The position numbers and the translations under genes are program-made. This document shows, piece after piece, positions 53,254 to 61,636 of a stretch of 64,000 nucleotides of DNA. This stretch comes from Actinopolyspora saharensis (GTDB lineage: Bacteria > Actinomycetota > Actinomycetes > Mycobacteriales > Pseudonocardiaceae), in contig NZ_FNKO01000001.1 in the NCBI RefSeq assembly GCF_900100925.1, forward strand, positions 868,001 to 932,000, read 5' to 3'. The notes under the pieces were generated by a model. That model saw only the letters and a list, made by a program, of their open reading frames with translations, was not told where the DNA came from and made no database searches. Position 1 is the first letter of the stretch, and every line of letters starts with the position of its first letter.

Positions 53254-54259
53254 TCAACCCGTTCCGCGAGCAGAGCCGGAAGTTGTTGACCAGCTGCATG
53301 AGTTCTGGAGGTTGGTAACGCCTGCGTGCAGGCGTGAGGCCGGTGGCCGGTTTCCGGTCACAGTGTGGGGTCGATGGTAGTTGTCGTGGATGTTCCACAC
53401 GTGTAGTGCCTGGGTGCGCTGGTGTTCGCTGGGCCAGGTGCGGGCGTAGAGGAACTCCTCAGCCAATCCGGTTGTAGCGTTCGACTTTGCCGTTGTGCCG
53501 GGGTGGTAGGGGTGATGCGCTGATGCTGGTTCCGCGCAGCACGGTGGCGAAGTCGCCGGCGCGGTAGCAGGTCCCGTTGTCGGTCATGATCCGCTGGATG
53601 AGTGTGGTGCCGTGTACGGCGAAGAACGCGCGTGCCCGGTGGGTGAATGCATGCGCTCGCCGTGCTGGCTTTCTCGTGCGGGAGCATCTCGGCGCAGGCC
53701 AGTCACGAGTGGCCATCGGCCGCGGAGTGCGGGGGAGACATATCCGGGCCGGGAACCGGCGGTCTTGCGGCGTTCGACGGTCGTGGGCCCGCCAGCCGCC
53801 GGATGTGGCCGACTTTCTTCACGTCGAGGTGGACCATGTGCCCGGCCCAGCTGGCGGTGATCATCCGCCGGGGCGTGCGGTTCAAGGCGCCGGTGGTGTC
53901 GATAAACCGGTGACGGTGCAGACCCAAGTGGTGCGGCTGGCGAGTGACCGTGCGGTGAGTTGTGCGCGCACCCTCGGTGGCCAGATCACTCGTGATTCGG
54001 TTCGCACACCACGTGCGGGCCCGCCGCCGTGATTCGATGCGGGCCACAGTTTGGCCGGGTGTGGTCGTCGGGTGCCGGTGCGGCGTCGAGGGCCGGTCGG
54101 CCAAACCGAGTTCACCGAACCGACGGTAGCGTGGTTGACCCACTTCGAGGAACACTGCCGCGAAATCCCCATATCAGCGGTGACATGAGCGATCGGACGA
54201 CGCTGGCACCGAGCGACGCGACGACCCTCGATAGACAGCAGGGCATTACTGTGTGCCAC
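53254..54259 (-). pseudogene. IS481-family transposase remnant, multiply frameshifted
   Basis: Read on the minus strand from the GTG at 54259, successive frames give AHSNALLSIEGRRVARCQRRPIAHVTADMGISRQCSSKWVN (helix-turn-helix), then RRFGELGLADRPSTPHRHPTT, then the DDE-core piece TDNGTCYRAGDF...HNGKVERYNR, then a C-terminal EFLYARTWPSEHQRTQALHVWNIHDNYHRPH. At least three frame changes separate them, and part of the catalytic core (first and second Asp region) is damaged. No terminal inverted repeats or target duplication were recognised. The element is dead and old. It marks the left border of the specialised-metabolism genes at 55-64 kb. Confidence 0.82.
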
Positions 54260-54565
54260 GGGACGGTCCTTGCGGTTCGACGGACGAGGGACTTGGCGGT
54301 TCTCATCCAGCCGCCGCAAGACTCGTCCCTCCCACTCCGGCCTCACCCGGCGTCACAAGATCCCGCCCCGCAACAGCTGGCCCTCCCGGACCTACGCAAC
54401 GCGAGTCGTGCGGGTGAGCTCCGATCGCGCGCACGTGCGAGGGCGAGAGTCGGTGTCACGTGATCGGACCACTGTCGACCGCCCGGGGCGGCGATCTCCG
54501 GCGAGATCACCGCCCCGGTACGGGAACATCACCACGAAAACCGCGGCCCTTGGACGAATTCCCGG
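54260..54565. other. 306-bp gap beside transposase remnant
   Basis: This stretch holds no supportable gene, repeat or hairpin. Base composition is mixed, and short open frames on both strands lack starts with ribosome sites. It may contain the rest of the decayed insertion element. Confidence 0.3.
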
Positions 54566-55027
54566 TCACACCTCGCTCTCGACCCCACGCGCGTAGTTGT
54601 AGGAACGCAGCAGGATCCTCCACACGACCTCGATCTCGTCACGGTCGCGGGGACCGTAGACCAGCTGGGTGTTCTGGATCGGGTGAGGTACGCCCCAGCC
54701 CGCCTCGGTCACCAGCTTCTTGACCGTGGCCGGCAGGGTCATGTGCAGGCTGCTGTCCTGCACTGGATGCATGTGGGCGAACTCCCTGGCCCGTTTTATG
54801 AAGGCGTCGTCGGAACCGGTGCCGAAGTCCTGGGCGAGGTGGATCGCACGCGCCTCCGGGTAGGGGACGTGAGTCGGGGCGACGTAGACGCCCGCCAACG
54901 AGCGCATCCGCCCCCAGAGCTCCTCCTGCAGGTGGGTCGGTGCGGTCTGGTCGAGCTGGCCGTGTGGTACCGGCCCCCTGGTGCGCGGTTCCGGCCCGGG
55001 GCGCTCCGGCAGGTTGAACGTGGACAT
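54566..55027 (-). CDS. Small DUF5519-like ('luciferase family') protein
   Basis: A 153-residue soluble protein from ATG 55027 with GGAGGGG just upstream. Features are an N-terminal NLPERPGPEPRTRGPVPHGQLDQ, a middle part EARAIHLAQDFGTGSDDAFI with EFAHMHPVQDSSLHMTLP, and a C-terminal TQLVYGPRDRDEIEVVWRILLRSYNYA. This pattern matches the DUF5519 group, annotated in databases as luciferase-domain proteins although no light-producing role is known. The family call is from memory of the motif set and is moderate. It is divergent from a MarR regulator across a 90-bp AT-rich gap. Confidence 0.6.
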   Translation of the reverse strand: MSTFNLPERPGPEPRTRGPVPHGQLDQTAPTHLQEELWGRMRSLAGVYVAPTHVPYPEARAIHLAQDFGTGSDDAFIKRAREFAHMHPVQDSSLHMTLPATVKKLVTEAGWGVPHPIQNTQLVYGPRDRDEIEVVWRILLRSYNYARGVESEV

Positions 55028-55117
55028 TACCCCTCCAGTGGGTGACACGCTTGGTATTTGTTCTCTTACCTGAAGTTATTTTTTCGTCGAACTGTGTTAT
55101 GGAGTACAATTGCTGGT

Positions 55118-55636
55118 ATGACTGTCGCGGCGAACATGCCAGTGGACGGCGTCGAGGCGACCGTCCAGCGGTGGGGTGCTCAGCGCCCCGACCTCGACGT
55201 TTCTCCGATAGCCGTGATTGGGTGGCTGACCACCGCGTCCCGGCAGATCGAACGGCGCCTGTCCGCCGTGCTGACCGAGTACGATCTGCAGAGCTGGGAA
55301 TTCGACGTGCTGGCCACGCTGCGGACCGACGGCGAGCCCTACGAGATGTGTCCTGGAACGATCGGGGGGCATCTGCGGGTTTCCAACAGTGCGATGACCA
55401 ACCGGATCAACCGCCTGGAGGAGGCCGGGCTGGTTGAGCGGCACTTCAGCCCGCACAACCGGCGGATCATCATCATCCGGCTCACCGAACAGGGTGTCGA
55501 GGTGACCAACCGGGCGATGAACGCCTACCTGGCCGAGGGCAGGAACGCGCTCGAGGCGCTCAGCCGGGAGGAGGTCGACCAGCTTTGCGGCCTGCTTCGC
55601 AAGCTCAGCACCGAAACCACCGCCGAGTCGGAGTGA
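55118..55636 (+). CDS. MarR-family transcriptional regulator
   Basis: A 172-residue regulator from ATG 55118 (ATG 55136 also possible). The winged helix runs from about residue 62 to 115: LQSWEFDVLATLRTDGEPYEMCPGTIGGHLRVSNSAMTNRINRLEEAGLVERHFSPHNRRIIIIRLTEQG, with the wing at HNRRIIII. The N- and C-terminal helices form the dimer. It is divergent from the DUF5519-like gene, and its 3' end faces the flavin reductase gene 23 bp away. It could regulate either neighbour. MarR proteins commonly sense phenolic ligands. Confidence 0.9.
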   Translation: MTVAANMPVDGVEATVQRWGAQRPDLDVSPIAVIGWLTTASRQIERRLSAVLTEYDLQSWEFDVLATLRTDGEPYEMCPGTIGGHLRVSNSAMTNRINRLEEAGLVERHFSPHNRRIIIIRLTEQGVEVTNRAMNAYLAEGRNALEALSREEVDQLCGLLRKLSTETTAESE

Positions 55637-55659
55637 CCGCTCCGCGACGAGCGCACCGG

Positions 55660-56223
55660 TCATGATCCCGCTCCCGAGCTCGCGACGGTCAACGGCTCGA
55701 CGCGGCGGAATCGTCGCGCCTGGTAGACCAGCGGGTCGCCACGGGTGGTACTGATCTCCACCGGCCTGCCGAGCAGAATGCTGTGGTCCCCCGCGTCCAC
55801 GGTCTCGACCCGGCGGCACTGCAACCGCGCCAGCGCATCCGGATGAGTGGGCGCCCTCCGGCCACCGGCCACGAACCCGGAACCGCTGAAGCGGTCCGCC
55901 ACCGGTTTGGCGAAGCGTTCCGCGAGCTCCCGCTGCTCCGCCGCCAGCACGCTGACCGCGAAGTTCTCGCACTCGGCGAAAACACCGTGAGAACGCGCCG
56001 ACTTGGCCTGGCAGACCAGCAGCAGCAGCGGATCCACCGAGACCGAGGCAACCGAGCTCGCCGCGAAACCGATGGGCTCGGCGTGCTGGTTCAACGTGGT
56101 CACCACGCACACTCCGGCGGCCAGTGAGGACATGGCCTCCTTGAACTCGGCGACCAGTTCCTCGTGTGCCGGTTCCTCGCGCGCGGGCGCTCCCGAATCG
56201 AGGGTTACGACGGTGCGGCTCAA
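55660..56223 (-). CDS. NAD(P)H:flavin reductase (FMN-binding split barrel)
   Basis: A 187-residue flavin reductase-like protein. Its core FKEAMSSLAAGVCVVTTLNQ, then GFAASSVASVSVDPLLLLVCQAKSARSH and ENFAVSVLAAEQRELAERFA match the small reductase partners of two-component flavin monooxygenases. They deliver reduced FMN or FAD by diffusion. It is the last gene of the operon and overlaps the amidohydrolase gene by four bases. The ACAD-fold protein two genes upstream is the obvious client. Confidence 0.92.
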   Translation of the reverse strand: MSRTVVTLDSGAPAREEPAHEELVAEFKEAMSSLAAGVCVVTTLNQHAEPIGFAASSVASVSVDPLLLLVCQAKSARSHGVFAECENFAVSVLAAEQRELAERFAKPVADRFSGSGFVAGGRRAPTHPDALARLQCRRVETVDAGDHSILLGRPVEISTTRGDPLVYQARRFRRVEPLTVASSGAGS

Positions 56224-57665
56224 CGATGCTCACTCCCAACGAGGTTCGCGGTACCGGGGTCGGTCGCGGACTCCCCCGCTCCCCGCTCGTCCAGCCAGAC
56301 GCCGTCGGGTTCGCCGAACCACGCCGCTCCCGCTCGATCGCGGCTGAACACCGTGCGCCCGGCACGGATGGTCCGCTCGACCCGACCGGTGAACGTCCAC
56401 CCCTGGTAAGCCGACCAGCCGCAGCGTGACCGGACTCCCTCCTCGTCGAGCATCCAGTTCGCGTCGGGATCGAACACGACCAGATCGGCGTCGGCACCCG
56501 GCCGGATCTCCCCCTTCCGCTCCAGCCCGAACATTCCCGCGGGGCCCTCGCCCAACAACCGGACGGCGACGCGCAGCAGCTCGTCGGTGTGCCGCTGCGG
56601 CAACCGCCTGCGCAGCCCGGTGAACAGGGCGGGGAACAGCTCCTGCACCCCGGGGAGGCCGGGCGGGGCATCCTCGGGTGAGCGGACCTTGTCGGAGAGC
56701 TCGTGCGGCGCGTGGTCACTGCCCAAGCAGGAGGCCTCGCCGTCGATCACCGCCGACCAGAGCCTTTCCTGATCGGTCCTGTCCCTGATCGCCGGGCTTA
56801 GCCTGATGCGGGCCCCCATGCGTTCCGTGTCCTCGGCGGTGAAGGAGAGGTGGTGCGCGGTGACCTCGAAACTCACCGGCAGTCCGGCGGCGCGTGCGGC
56901 GCTGAGCAGGTCGGCCTCCTCCCGGGACGAAACGTGCAGCACGTGGATGGGTGTGCCGTACCTGCGCACCAGCTCGATCAGCTTGGCGACCGCCACCACA
57001 CCACCGCTTCGCGGCCGCAGCCGCTCGTAGTCGCGGTAGCGCCCCGGGACGCCGTGCCACTGGTCGAGCAGGTCGAAGACCTCGCTGTCCTCCGCGTGGA
57101 ACAGCAACCGGAGCCCGTTGTCGGCTCCCCTGCGGAACAGCCCCTCCAGGGACTCCGCGTCACGGAGCACGTTCGGGGCGGTGTGGTGCCCGGCCAGGAA
57201 GGCCTTCGCGGAAGTGGCCTCCCTCGGGGTGAACCGCTCCAGTCGTTCCAGCCCCGACGGGTCCACCCCCGCGTGAAAGCGGTAGTCGACGAGACTGGTG
57301 CCCGCGATCTCCGCGTGCTTGTCGTGGGCGTCCGAGGGGTCGAACAGGGGTGGCTGGGTGTTCGGCATGTCGATCACGGTCGTGATCCCGCCGGCCACGG
57401 CCGCGCGGGAACCGTGCGCCCAGTCCTCCTTGTGCGTGAGACCGGGTGTCCGGAAGTGCACGTGGGAGTCGATCAGGCCGGGAAGCAGGTATCGTCCCTG
57501 CGCCGGGATCGTGCTCGCGGCGACCGCCTCGGTCCCCGGTTCCAGCAGCCTGGCGACTCGTCCCGCCGAAACGGCGACGTCCAGCCGTCGCACACCGTCT
57601 CCGGTGACCACGCGGGCACCGCGAATCAGCAGGTCGAACGTCTCGCTCGGAGTCACACCGTCCAT
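56220..57665 (-). CDS. Dihydroorotase-like cyclic amidohydrolase
   Basis: A 481-residue member of the dihydroorotase/allantoinase group. Metal ligands are visible: H-x-H in SHVHFR (68-72), the carboxylated Lys in SAKAFLAGH (Lys154), His190 in HAED, His in HVLHVSS, and Asp in GSDHAPH. Two carboxylate-gripping residues of dihydroorotases, the Arg of HVHFR and the Asn of DMPNTQPP, are kept, so the substrate probably carries an alpha-carboxylate beside the cyclic amide. It overlaps both neighbours (4 and 13 bp). A second, non-pyrimidine role (closing or opening a lactam or imide) is suggested by the biosynthetic context. Confidence 0.88.
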   Translation of the reverse strand: MDGVTPSETFDLLIRGARVVTGDGVRRLDVAVSAGRVARLLEPGTEAVAASTIPAQGRYLLPGLIDSHVHFRTPGLTHKEDWAHGSRAAVAGGITTVIDMPNTQPPLFDPSDAHDKHAEIAGTSLVDYRFHAGVDPSGLERLERFTPREATSAKAFLAGHHTAPNVLRDAESLEGLFRRGADNGLRLLFHAEDSEVFDLLDQWHGVPGRYRDYERLRPRSGGVVAVAKLIELVRRYGTPIHVLHVSSREEADLLSAARAAGLPVSFEVTAHHLSFTAEDTERMGARIRLSPAIRDRTDQERLWSAVIDGEASCLGSDHAPHELSDKVRSPEDAPPGLPGVQELFPALFTGLRRRLPQRHTDELLRVAVRLLGEGPAGMFGLERKGEIRPGADADLVVFDPDANWMLDEEGVRSRCGWSAYQGWTFTGRVERTIRAGRTVFSRDRAGAAWFGEPDGVWLDERGAGESATDPGTANLVGSEHR

Positions 57666-58801
57666 GAGGTACTCACCAGTTCCCTGCTCAGATCGTTGGT
57701 CGGGCCCATGAGCGCGACAGCTCTGGCGTCGCGCTGCATGCGGTTGATCGGGTTCGTGCTGACGTAGCCGGTGCTCCCGAGCATGCGCGCGAGCGCCTGC
57801 ACCACTTCCTCGGAGGTCTCGGCTGCGAAGATCTTGCTGTACAACGTCGTGTTCCCGGGAGCGCCCGAGGTTCCGGCCCCCGCACGTTCGACCAGCCCAC
57901 GGGCGGCCTCGACCCGTGCGCGCAGCTCCACCAACCGGTGCCGCTGCGCCTGGTGCCCCAGCACCCCCTTGTTCCGGGCGAACTCCTGCACCAGGTCGCA
58001 GGCGGACTCGGCGATGCCCAGCGAAACGGCCCCCAGCGTGGCCCCCGAACGCTTGACCTCGGCGATGATGCTGCCCGCCTCGTCCCGCGGCCCGAGCAGG
58101 GCGTCACCGGGCAAGACGCACTCGTGCAGCTGGACGAAGCCCGTGGCCGAGGAACGCATGCCTACCAGATCGAGACCGGTGTCGGGGCGAATGCCCGGAT
58201 TGTCGGCGGGGATCAGGAAGAAGCTCTGCCCGTGGGCACCGTAGGAACTATCGAGGTCACGCACGTCGGTGCTCTGCGCGAGCACCAGATAGACATCCGC
58301 AAGCCCCGCACCGGTCGTGAAGGCCTTGCCGCCGCTGACGGACCAGCTGCCGTCGGAGGACTCCTCGGCCACGGTGGACAGGTTCTTCTTGTCCGCGCCG
58401 GCTCCGGACTCGCTCCACGCCGAGGCGGCCAGCATGTGTCCGGAGGCGAGCTCGGGAAGCAGCTTCTCCTGCTGTCGCCGGGTGCCCCGCTCGACGATCC
58501 TCGCGCACACCGCCAGGTGCTGGAAGGCGATGATCGCGACCGAGGGATCGTAGTAGGCGAGCTGGGCGATGGTGCGATTCAGCTCCAGGAAGTCGGATCC
58601 CGAACCGCCGAACCGCTTGGGCACCACCAGGCCGACGACGTCGGACTCGCGCAACGCGGTGAGCACCTCGGTATCGGGGCTGCCACGCAGGTCCGAGGCA
58701 GAGCTCCGCTCGGCGAGCAGTCGGAGAAGCTCCTCGCGTCCCGTCGGGTGCTCTCGCGCGAAGGCTTCGTCGATGTGCACGTCCAGTTCGGTCACAGACA
58801 C
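57653..58801 (-). CDS. Acyl-CoA dehydrogenase-fold flavoprotein, probable group D monooxygenase
   Basis: A 382-residue ACAD-fold protein, with AAAGGACG upstream of the GTG at 58801, which lies ten bases inside the preceding gene. The flavin-binding ASAWSESGAGADKK, GGKAFTTGAGLADVYLVLAQ and IRPDTGLDLVGMRSSATGFV are all typical. At the C-terminus the usual EGTNEIQR segment, whose Glu is the catalytic base of medium-chain ACADs, reads MGPTNDLSR, so that Glu is missing. With a flavin reductase in the operon it probably works as an oxygenase (N- or C-hydroxylation), like the isobutylamine N-hydroxylase or nitrososynthase group, rather than as a dehydrogenase. This last step is inference. Confidence 0.85.
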   Translation of the reverse strand: MSVTELDVHIDEAFAREHPTGREELLRLLAERSSASDLRGSPDTEVLTALRESDVVGLVVPKRFGGSGSDFLELNRTIAQLAYYDPSVAIIAFQHLAVCARIVERGTRRQQEKLLPELASGHMLAASAWSESGAGADKKNLSTVAEESSDGSWSVSGGKAFTTGAGLADVYLVLAQSTDVRDLDSSYGAHGQSFFLIPADNPGIRPDTGLDLVGMRSSATGFVQLHECVLPGDALLGPRDEAGSIIAEVKRSGATLGAVSLGIAESACDLVQEFARNKGVLGHQAQRHRLVELRARVEAARGLVERAGAGTSGAPGNTTLYSKIFAAETSEEVVQALARMLGSTGYVSTNPINRMQRDARAVALMGPTNDLSRELVSTSWTV

Positions 58802-59826
58802 AGCAGTTCGTCCTTTCTGGTGTGTGGGCGTAGTGAGTCGATGTCCACCGCCCCGCGGAAGACGACCTCCTTGTGCGGCACGCTGACCCAGGACAGCGTG
58901 CTCGAGAGCCCGGCCCCGGAGACGGCCGCGGAGGCCACCGTGGCTCCGCCCGGAGTGCGGATGGTCAGCGGAAGTCCCGGTCGTGCGGCGGATCCCGCCA
59001 GGACGTTCGGAACAGTGCCCTCGATCTTGGTCGCGGCCCCCAGGCACACCGCGCCGGTCAGTGCGATCGTGGGGTGCCACGAGGGCACCGAGAGGGCACG
59101 TACCGCGAGCGTGGCGTCGCCGTCCGGCAGCAGCGCGGCGATCTTGGGGAAGGCGCCCTCCGGCGGCAGTCCCGCGTGCACCGCCGCCGAACGACGGATC
59201 TCGCTCAGCGAGTCGTAGAGCCGGCCGTTGTCACCGAACAGCTCGTCGACATCGCTGACGCCCAGATCCGCTGCGGAGACGAAAACGTACGGGTTGCCCG
59301 CCGATACCTGACTGACCCGGATACCACCATCCGAAGTGGAAAGACCTGTCACCGGCTGCCCGTCCCGCAGCAGGCTGTCCAATCGGGCCTCCTGCTGACG
59401 CAGGAAGTGCACCGTGAAGGTGGTCCGGTCCCGGACCGACTCGTCGACCTCGCAGACCACGCGGTCGTTGTTGTTGGTAACCCGCACGCGGATCCGGTGT
59501 TCGGGCGCCAGCTTCGGGATCCAGCCCAACCGGCTCGCCACGACGACCGAGGCCAGGATCGAATGACCGCAGCTCCCCCTGAAGTCGAACCGGTTCACCG
59601 CACCGGGCAGGACCTGCACGAAGCGGTAGTCCAGATCGAAGAGCGGATGCCGGGAGGGCGCGATCAGCGCGATCTTGGTGATGTCGTCGAGACCTCGTTC
59701 GCACAGCCAGTCGGTCGCGTCTCGCAGCGCACCGGCCAGTTCCTCCTCAGTACCAGGAAGTGAGTCGGCACTGAGCACCAGCGTTGAGCTGGGCGCTCCG
59801 GTGGCTGCCGCTATGTGGGTCAGCAT
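58792..59826 (-). CDS. PrpF/DUF453-family isomerase
   Basis: A 344-residue protein from ATG 59826, in a TGATG overlap with the amidotransferase gene. It has two diaminopimelate-epimerase-like halves. The first shows FDFRGSCGHSILASVV, where the Cys is the proposed acid/base (NCGN in classical PrpF). The second shows VSAGNPYVFVSAADLG. PrpF relatives move double bonds in tricarboxylates (aconitate isomerase, 4-oxalomesaconate tautomerase, 3-methylitaconate isomerase). No methylcitrate or gallate genes accompany it, so it probably isomerises an unsaturated acid made by this cluster. Confidence 0.88.
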   Translation of the reverse strand: MLTHIAAATGAPSSTLVLSADSLPGTEEELAGALRDATDWLCERGLDDITKIALIAPSRHPLFDLDYRFVQVLPGAVNRFDFRGSCGHSILASVVVASRLGWIPKLAPEHRIRVRVTNNNDRVVCEVDESVRDRTTFTVHFLRQQEARLDSLLRDGQPVTGLSTSDGGIRVSQVSAGNPYVFVSAADLGVSDVDELFGDNGRLYDSLSEIRRSAAVHAGLPPEGAFPKIAALLPDGDATLAVRALSVPSWHPTIALTGAVCLGAATKIEGTVPNVLAGSAARPGLPLTIRTPGGATVASAAVSGAGLSSTLSWVSVPHKEVVFRGAVDIDSLRPHTRKDELLCL

Positions 59827-61631
59827 CAGACGGTCTCCTCCGCGAGTTCCCGGTGTGCACCTGTTCCGGCCCCCATTCGCCGGATCCAGACCTGGTGGAT
59901 CATCAACGACCACACGGCCAGTGCCTTCTCGTCGGTGGGCTCGGCGGCCTGGTGATCGATCAGCTCGCCGACCGCCCGCGGGTCGAGTCGCCCGTCCCCG
60001 GCGACCTCGTCGGGGGACAGGGTCTGCCTCGCGAATTCGAGGAGCTTGTTGCCCTCGGTCAGCATCGAGGTAATCGGCAGCGTGAAAGGCTGTTTGCTCC
60101 GGTTGAGGACCGAATCCGGCAGCCGCCCCTTCGCCGCCGCGTAGAGCGCGCGCTTTCCCTCGTCACCCCTGATTCGCAGATCTCGGGGGAGTCCACGCGC
60201 CAGCCGTGTGACCTCGGGTTGGCAGAACGGGAGGCGGACCTCCACCGAGCTGGCCATGCTCAGGTGGTCGACACGTCGCAGGTGGTAGGCGGGAAGACGT
60301 TCGTCCACCTCGAGCTCGGTGATCGCCTCCAGCCTGTCCCTGCCGTCGGCCAGCAGATCGTGCTTGATCCGTTCCGAAGCGGTTCCCTGCCGCCGCAGGT
60401 GATCCCGGTACTCCGCGGTGTACAACCGCTCGCGCAATCCACGTGGGACAGCCGCCAACGACTCCACGTACCGGTCGGCCCAGTCCGATCCGTCCCGCAG
60501 CGCCTGCCGCATCCGGCCGTAACCACCGAACATCTCGTCGGCGGCGTCGCCGGTGACGGCCACCTTGAAGCCCGCGTCGTGCACCGCCCGGAACAGCACG
60601 TAGGTGCTGATCGTGATCGGGTCGGCGTTGGGTTGCCCCAGGTGCCAGACGACTTCGTCGAGCAGATCCGGGAAGTCCTCCGGATCGGACTCGACCTGGT
60701 GGTAGTTGGTACCGGCGTACTCGGCGACGGCACGGGCGTACTCACGTTCGTCGAACGGCCAATCACCCCGGTAGGCGATGTTGAAGCTGTGTAGGTCCGG
60801 AACACCGGGAGCCAGCAGCGCCGTGACCAGGCTGGAGTCGAGTCCGCCGCTGGTGATGGCCGAGACCGGGACATCTCCGAGCCGCAGCCGCCCCACCTCG
60901 CGGGAGAGGACCTCGCGGAGCCGTTCCCCGGCCTGGTTCAGATCACCGGTCTCGACGTCGGCCGGGGCGGGGGTCCTGCGGTGCACTCGCAGGCCGGAAC
61001 GCTCCGTGAACTCCGCCGTGGCCGCGCGCGGCAACACCCTCACCGCGGCGAACATGGTGCGTTCCCCGAAGGGCGTCTTGGTGGATAGGTACGAGTCCAG
61101 CCCTTCGGTCCACACGCTCCGGTCGACTCCCGGCATGCTCAGCAGAGCGGGGAGCTCGGAGGAGAACGACAGGGTGCCCGTCGAGGGGTCCTGGTGGTAG
61201 TACAGGGGCTTCATGCCGGCCTCGTCCGTGGCCAGCACCAGTTTGGGCTCCGCGCGCAGGTCCACCACGGCCACGGCGAACATCCCGTCCAGGTGTTCGG
61301 GGAAGTCGGTGCCGTAGCGGTGGTACAGCGCGGGCAGGATCGAGCCGTCGCAGTGGTCGGTGAAGGTGTACCCGAAACCGCGCAGCCGTTCGCGCAGTTC
61401 GCGGTGGTTGTAGATCTCACCGTTGAACACCACGTGGATGGAGTCCCCCAGGGTGTACGGCTGCTCCCCGTGATCGAGATCCACTATGGCCAGTCGATTG
61501 TTGCCCAGGGCCCAGGTGTCGGCGCCGTGGTGGGTCTGCGCGTCCGGCCCGCCGTGGCGCTGCAACCGGGCGACCGCCCGTAATCGATCGTCGGGTACGT
61601 GACCCCCGAAGTGTCCGTAGATGCGGCACAT
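59826..61631 (-). CDS. AsnB-type glutamine-dependent amidotransferase
   Basis: A 601-residue glutamine-hydrolysing asparagine synthetase homologue. Cys2 (after Met1) is the N-terminal nucleophile, with FNGEIYNH at 70-77 and a TDHCDGSIL loop forming the glutaminase site. The synthetase half has the ATP PP-loop SGGLDSS at 261-267 and TGDAADEMFGGYGR. All catalytic residues appear intact, so it can use glutamine ammonia to amidate an acid via an acyl-AMP. In secondary metabolism such enzymes make primary amides (OxyD of oxytetracycline) or other amide bonds. It lies five bases after the bicupin gene. Confidence 0.92.
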   Translation of the reverse strand: MCRIYGHFGGHVPDDRLRAVARLQRHGGPDAQTHHGADTWALGNNRLAIVDLDHGEQPYTLGDSIHVVFNGEIYNHRELRERLRGFGYTFTDHCDGSILPALYHRYGTDFPEHLDGMFAVAVVDLRAEPKLVLATDEAGMKPLYYHQDPSTGTLSFSSELPALLSMPGVDRSVWTEGLDSYLSTKTPFGERTMFAAVRVLPRAATAEFTERSGLRVHRRTPAPADVETGDLNQAGERLREVLSREVGRLRLGDVPVSAITSGGLDSSLVTALLAPGVPDLHSFNIAYRGDWPFDEREYARAVAEYAGTNYHQVESDPEDFPDLLDEVVWHLGQPNADPITISTYVLFRAVHDAGFKVAVTGDAADEMFGGYGRMRQALRDGSDWADRYVESLAAVPRGLRERLYTAEYRDHLRRQGTASERIKHDLLADGRDRLEAITELEVDERLPAYHLRRVDHLSMASSVEVRLPFCQPEVTRLARGLPRDLRIRGDEGKRALYAAAKGRLPDSVLNRSKQPFTLPITSMLTEGNKLLEFARQTLSPDEVAGDGRLDPRAVGELIDHQAAEPTDEKALAVWSLMIHQVWIRRMGAGTGAHRELAEETV

Positions 61632-61636
61632 GCTGG

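Noticed and set aside
58792..59826. PrpF-like gene as part of a methylcitrate cycle
   Set aside because: No prpC, prpD or acnD homologue is adjacent, and the gene is translationally coupled to an amidotransferase and a flavoprotein instead.
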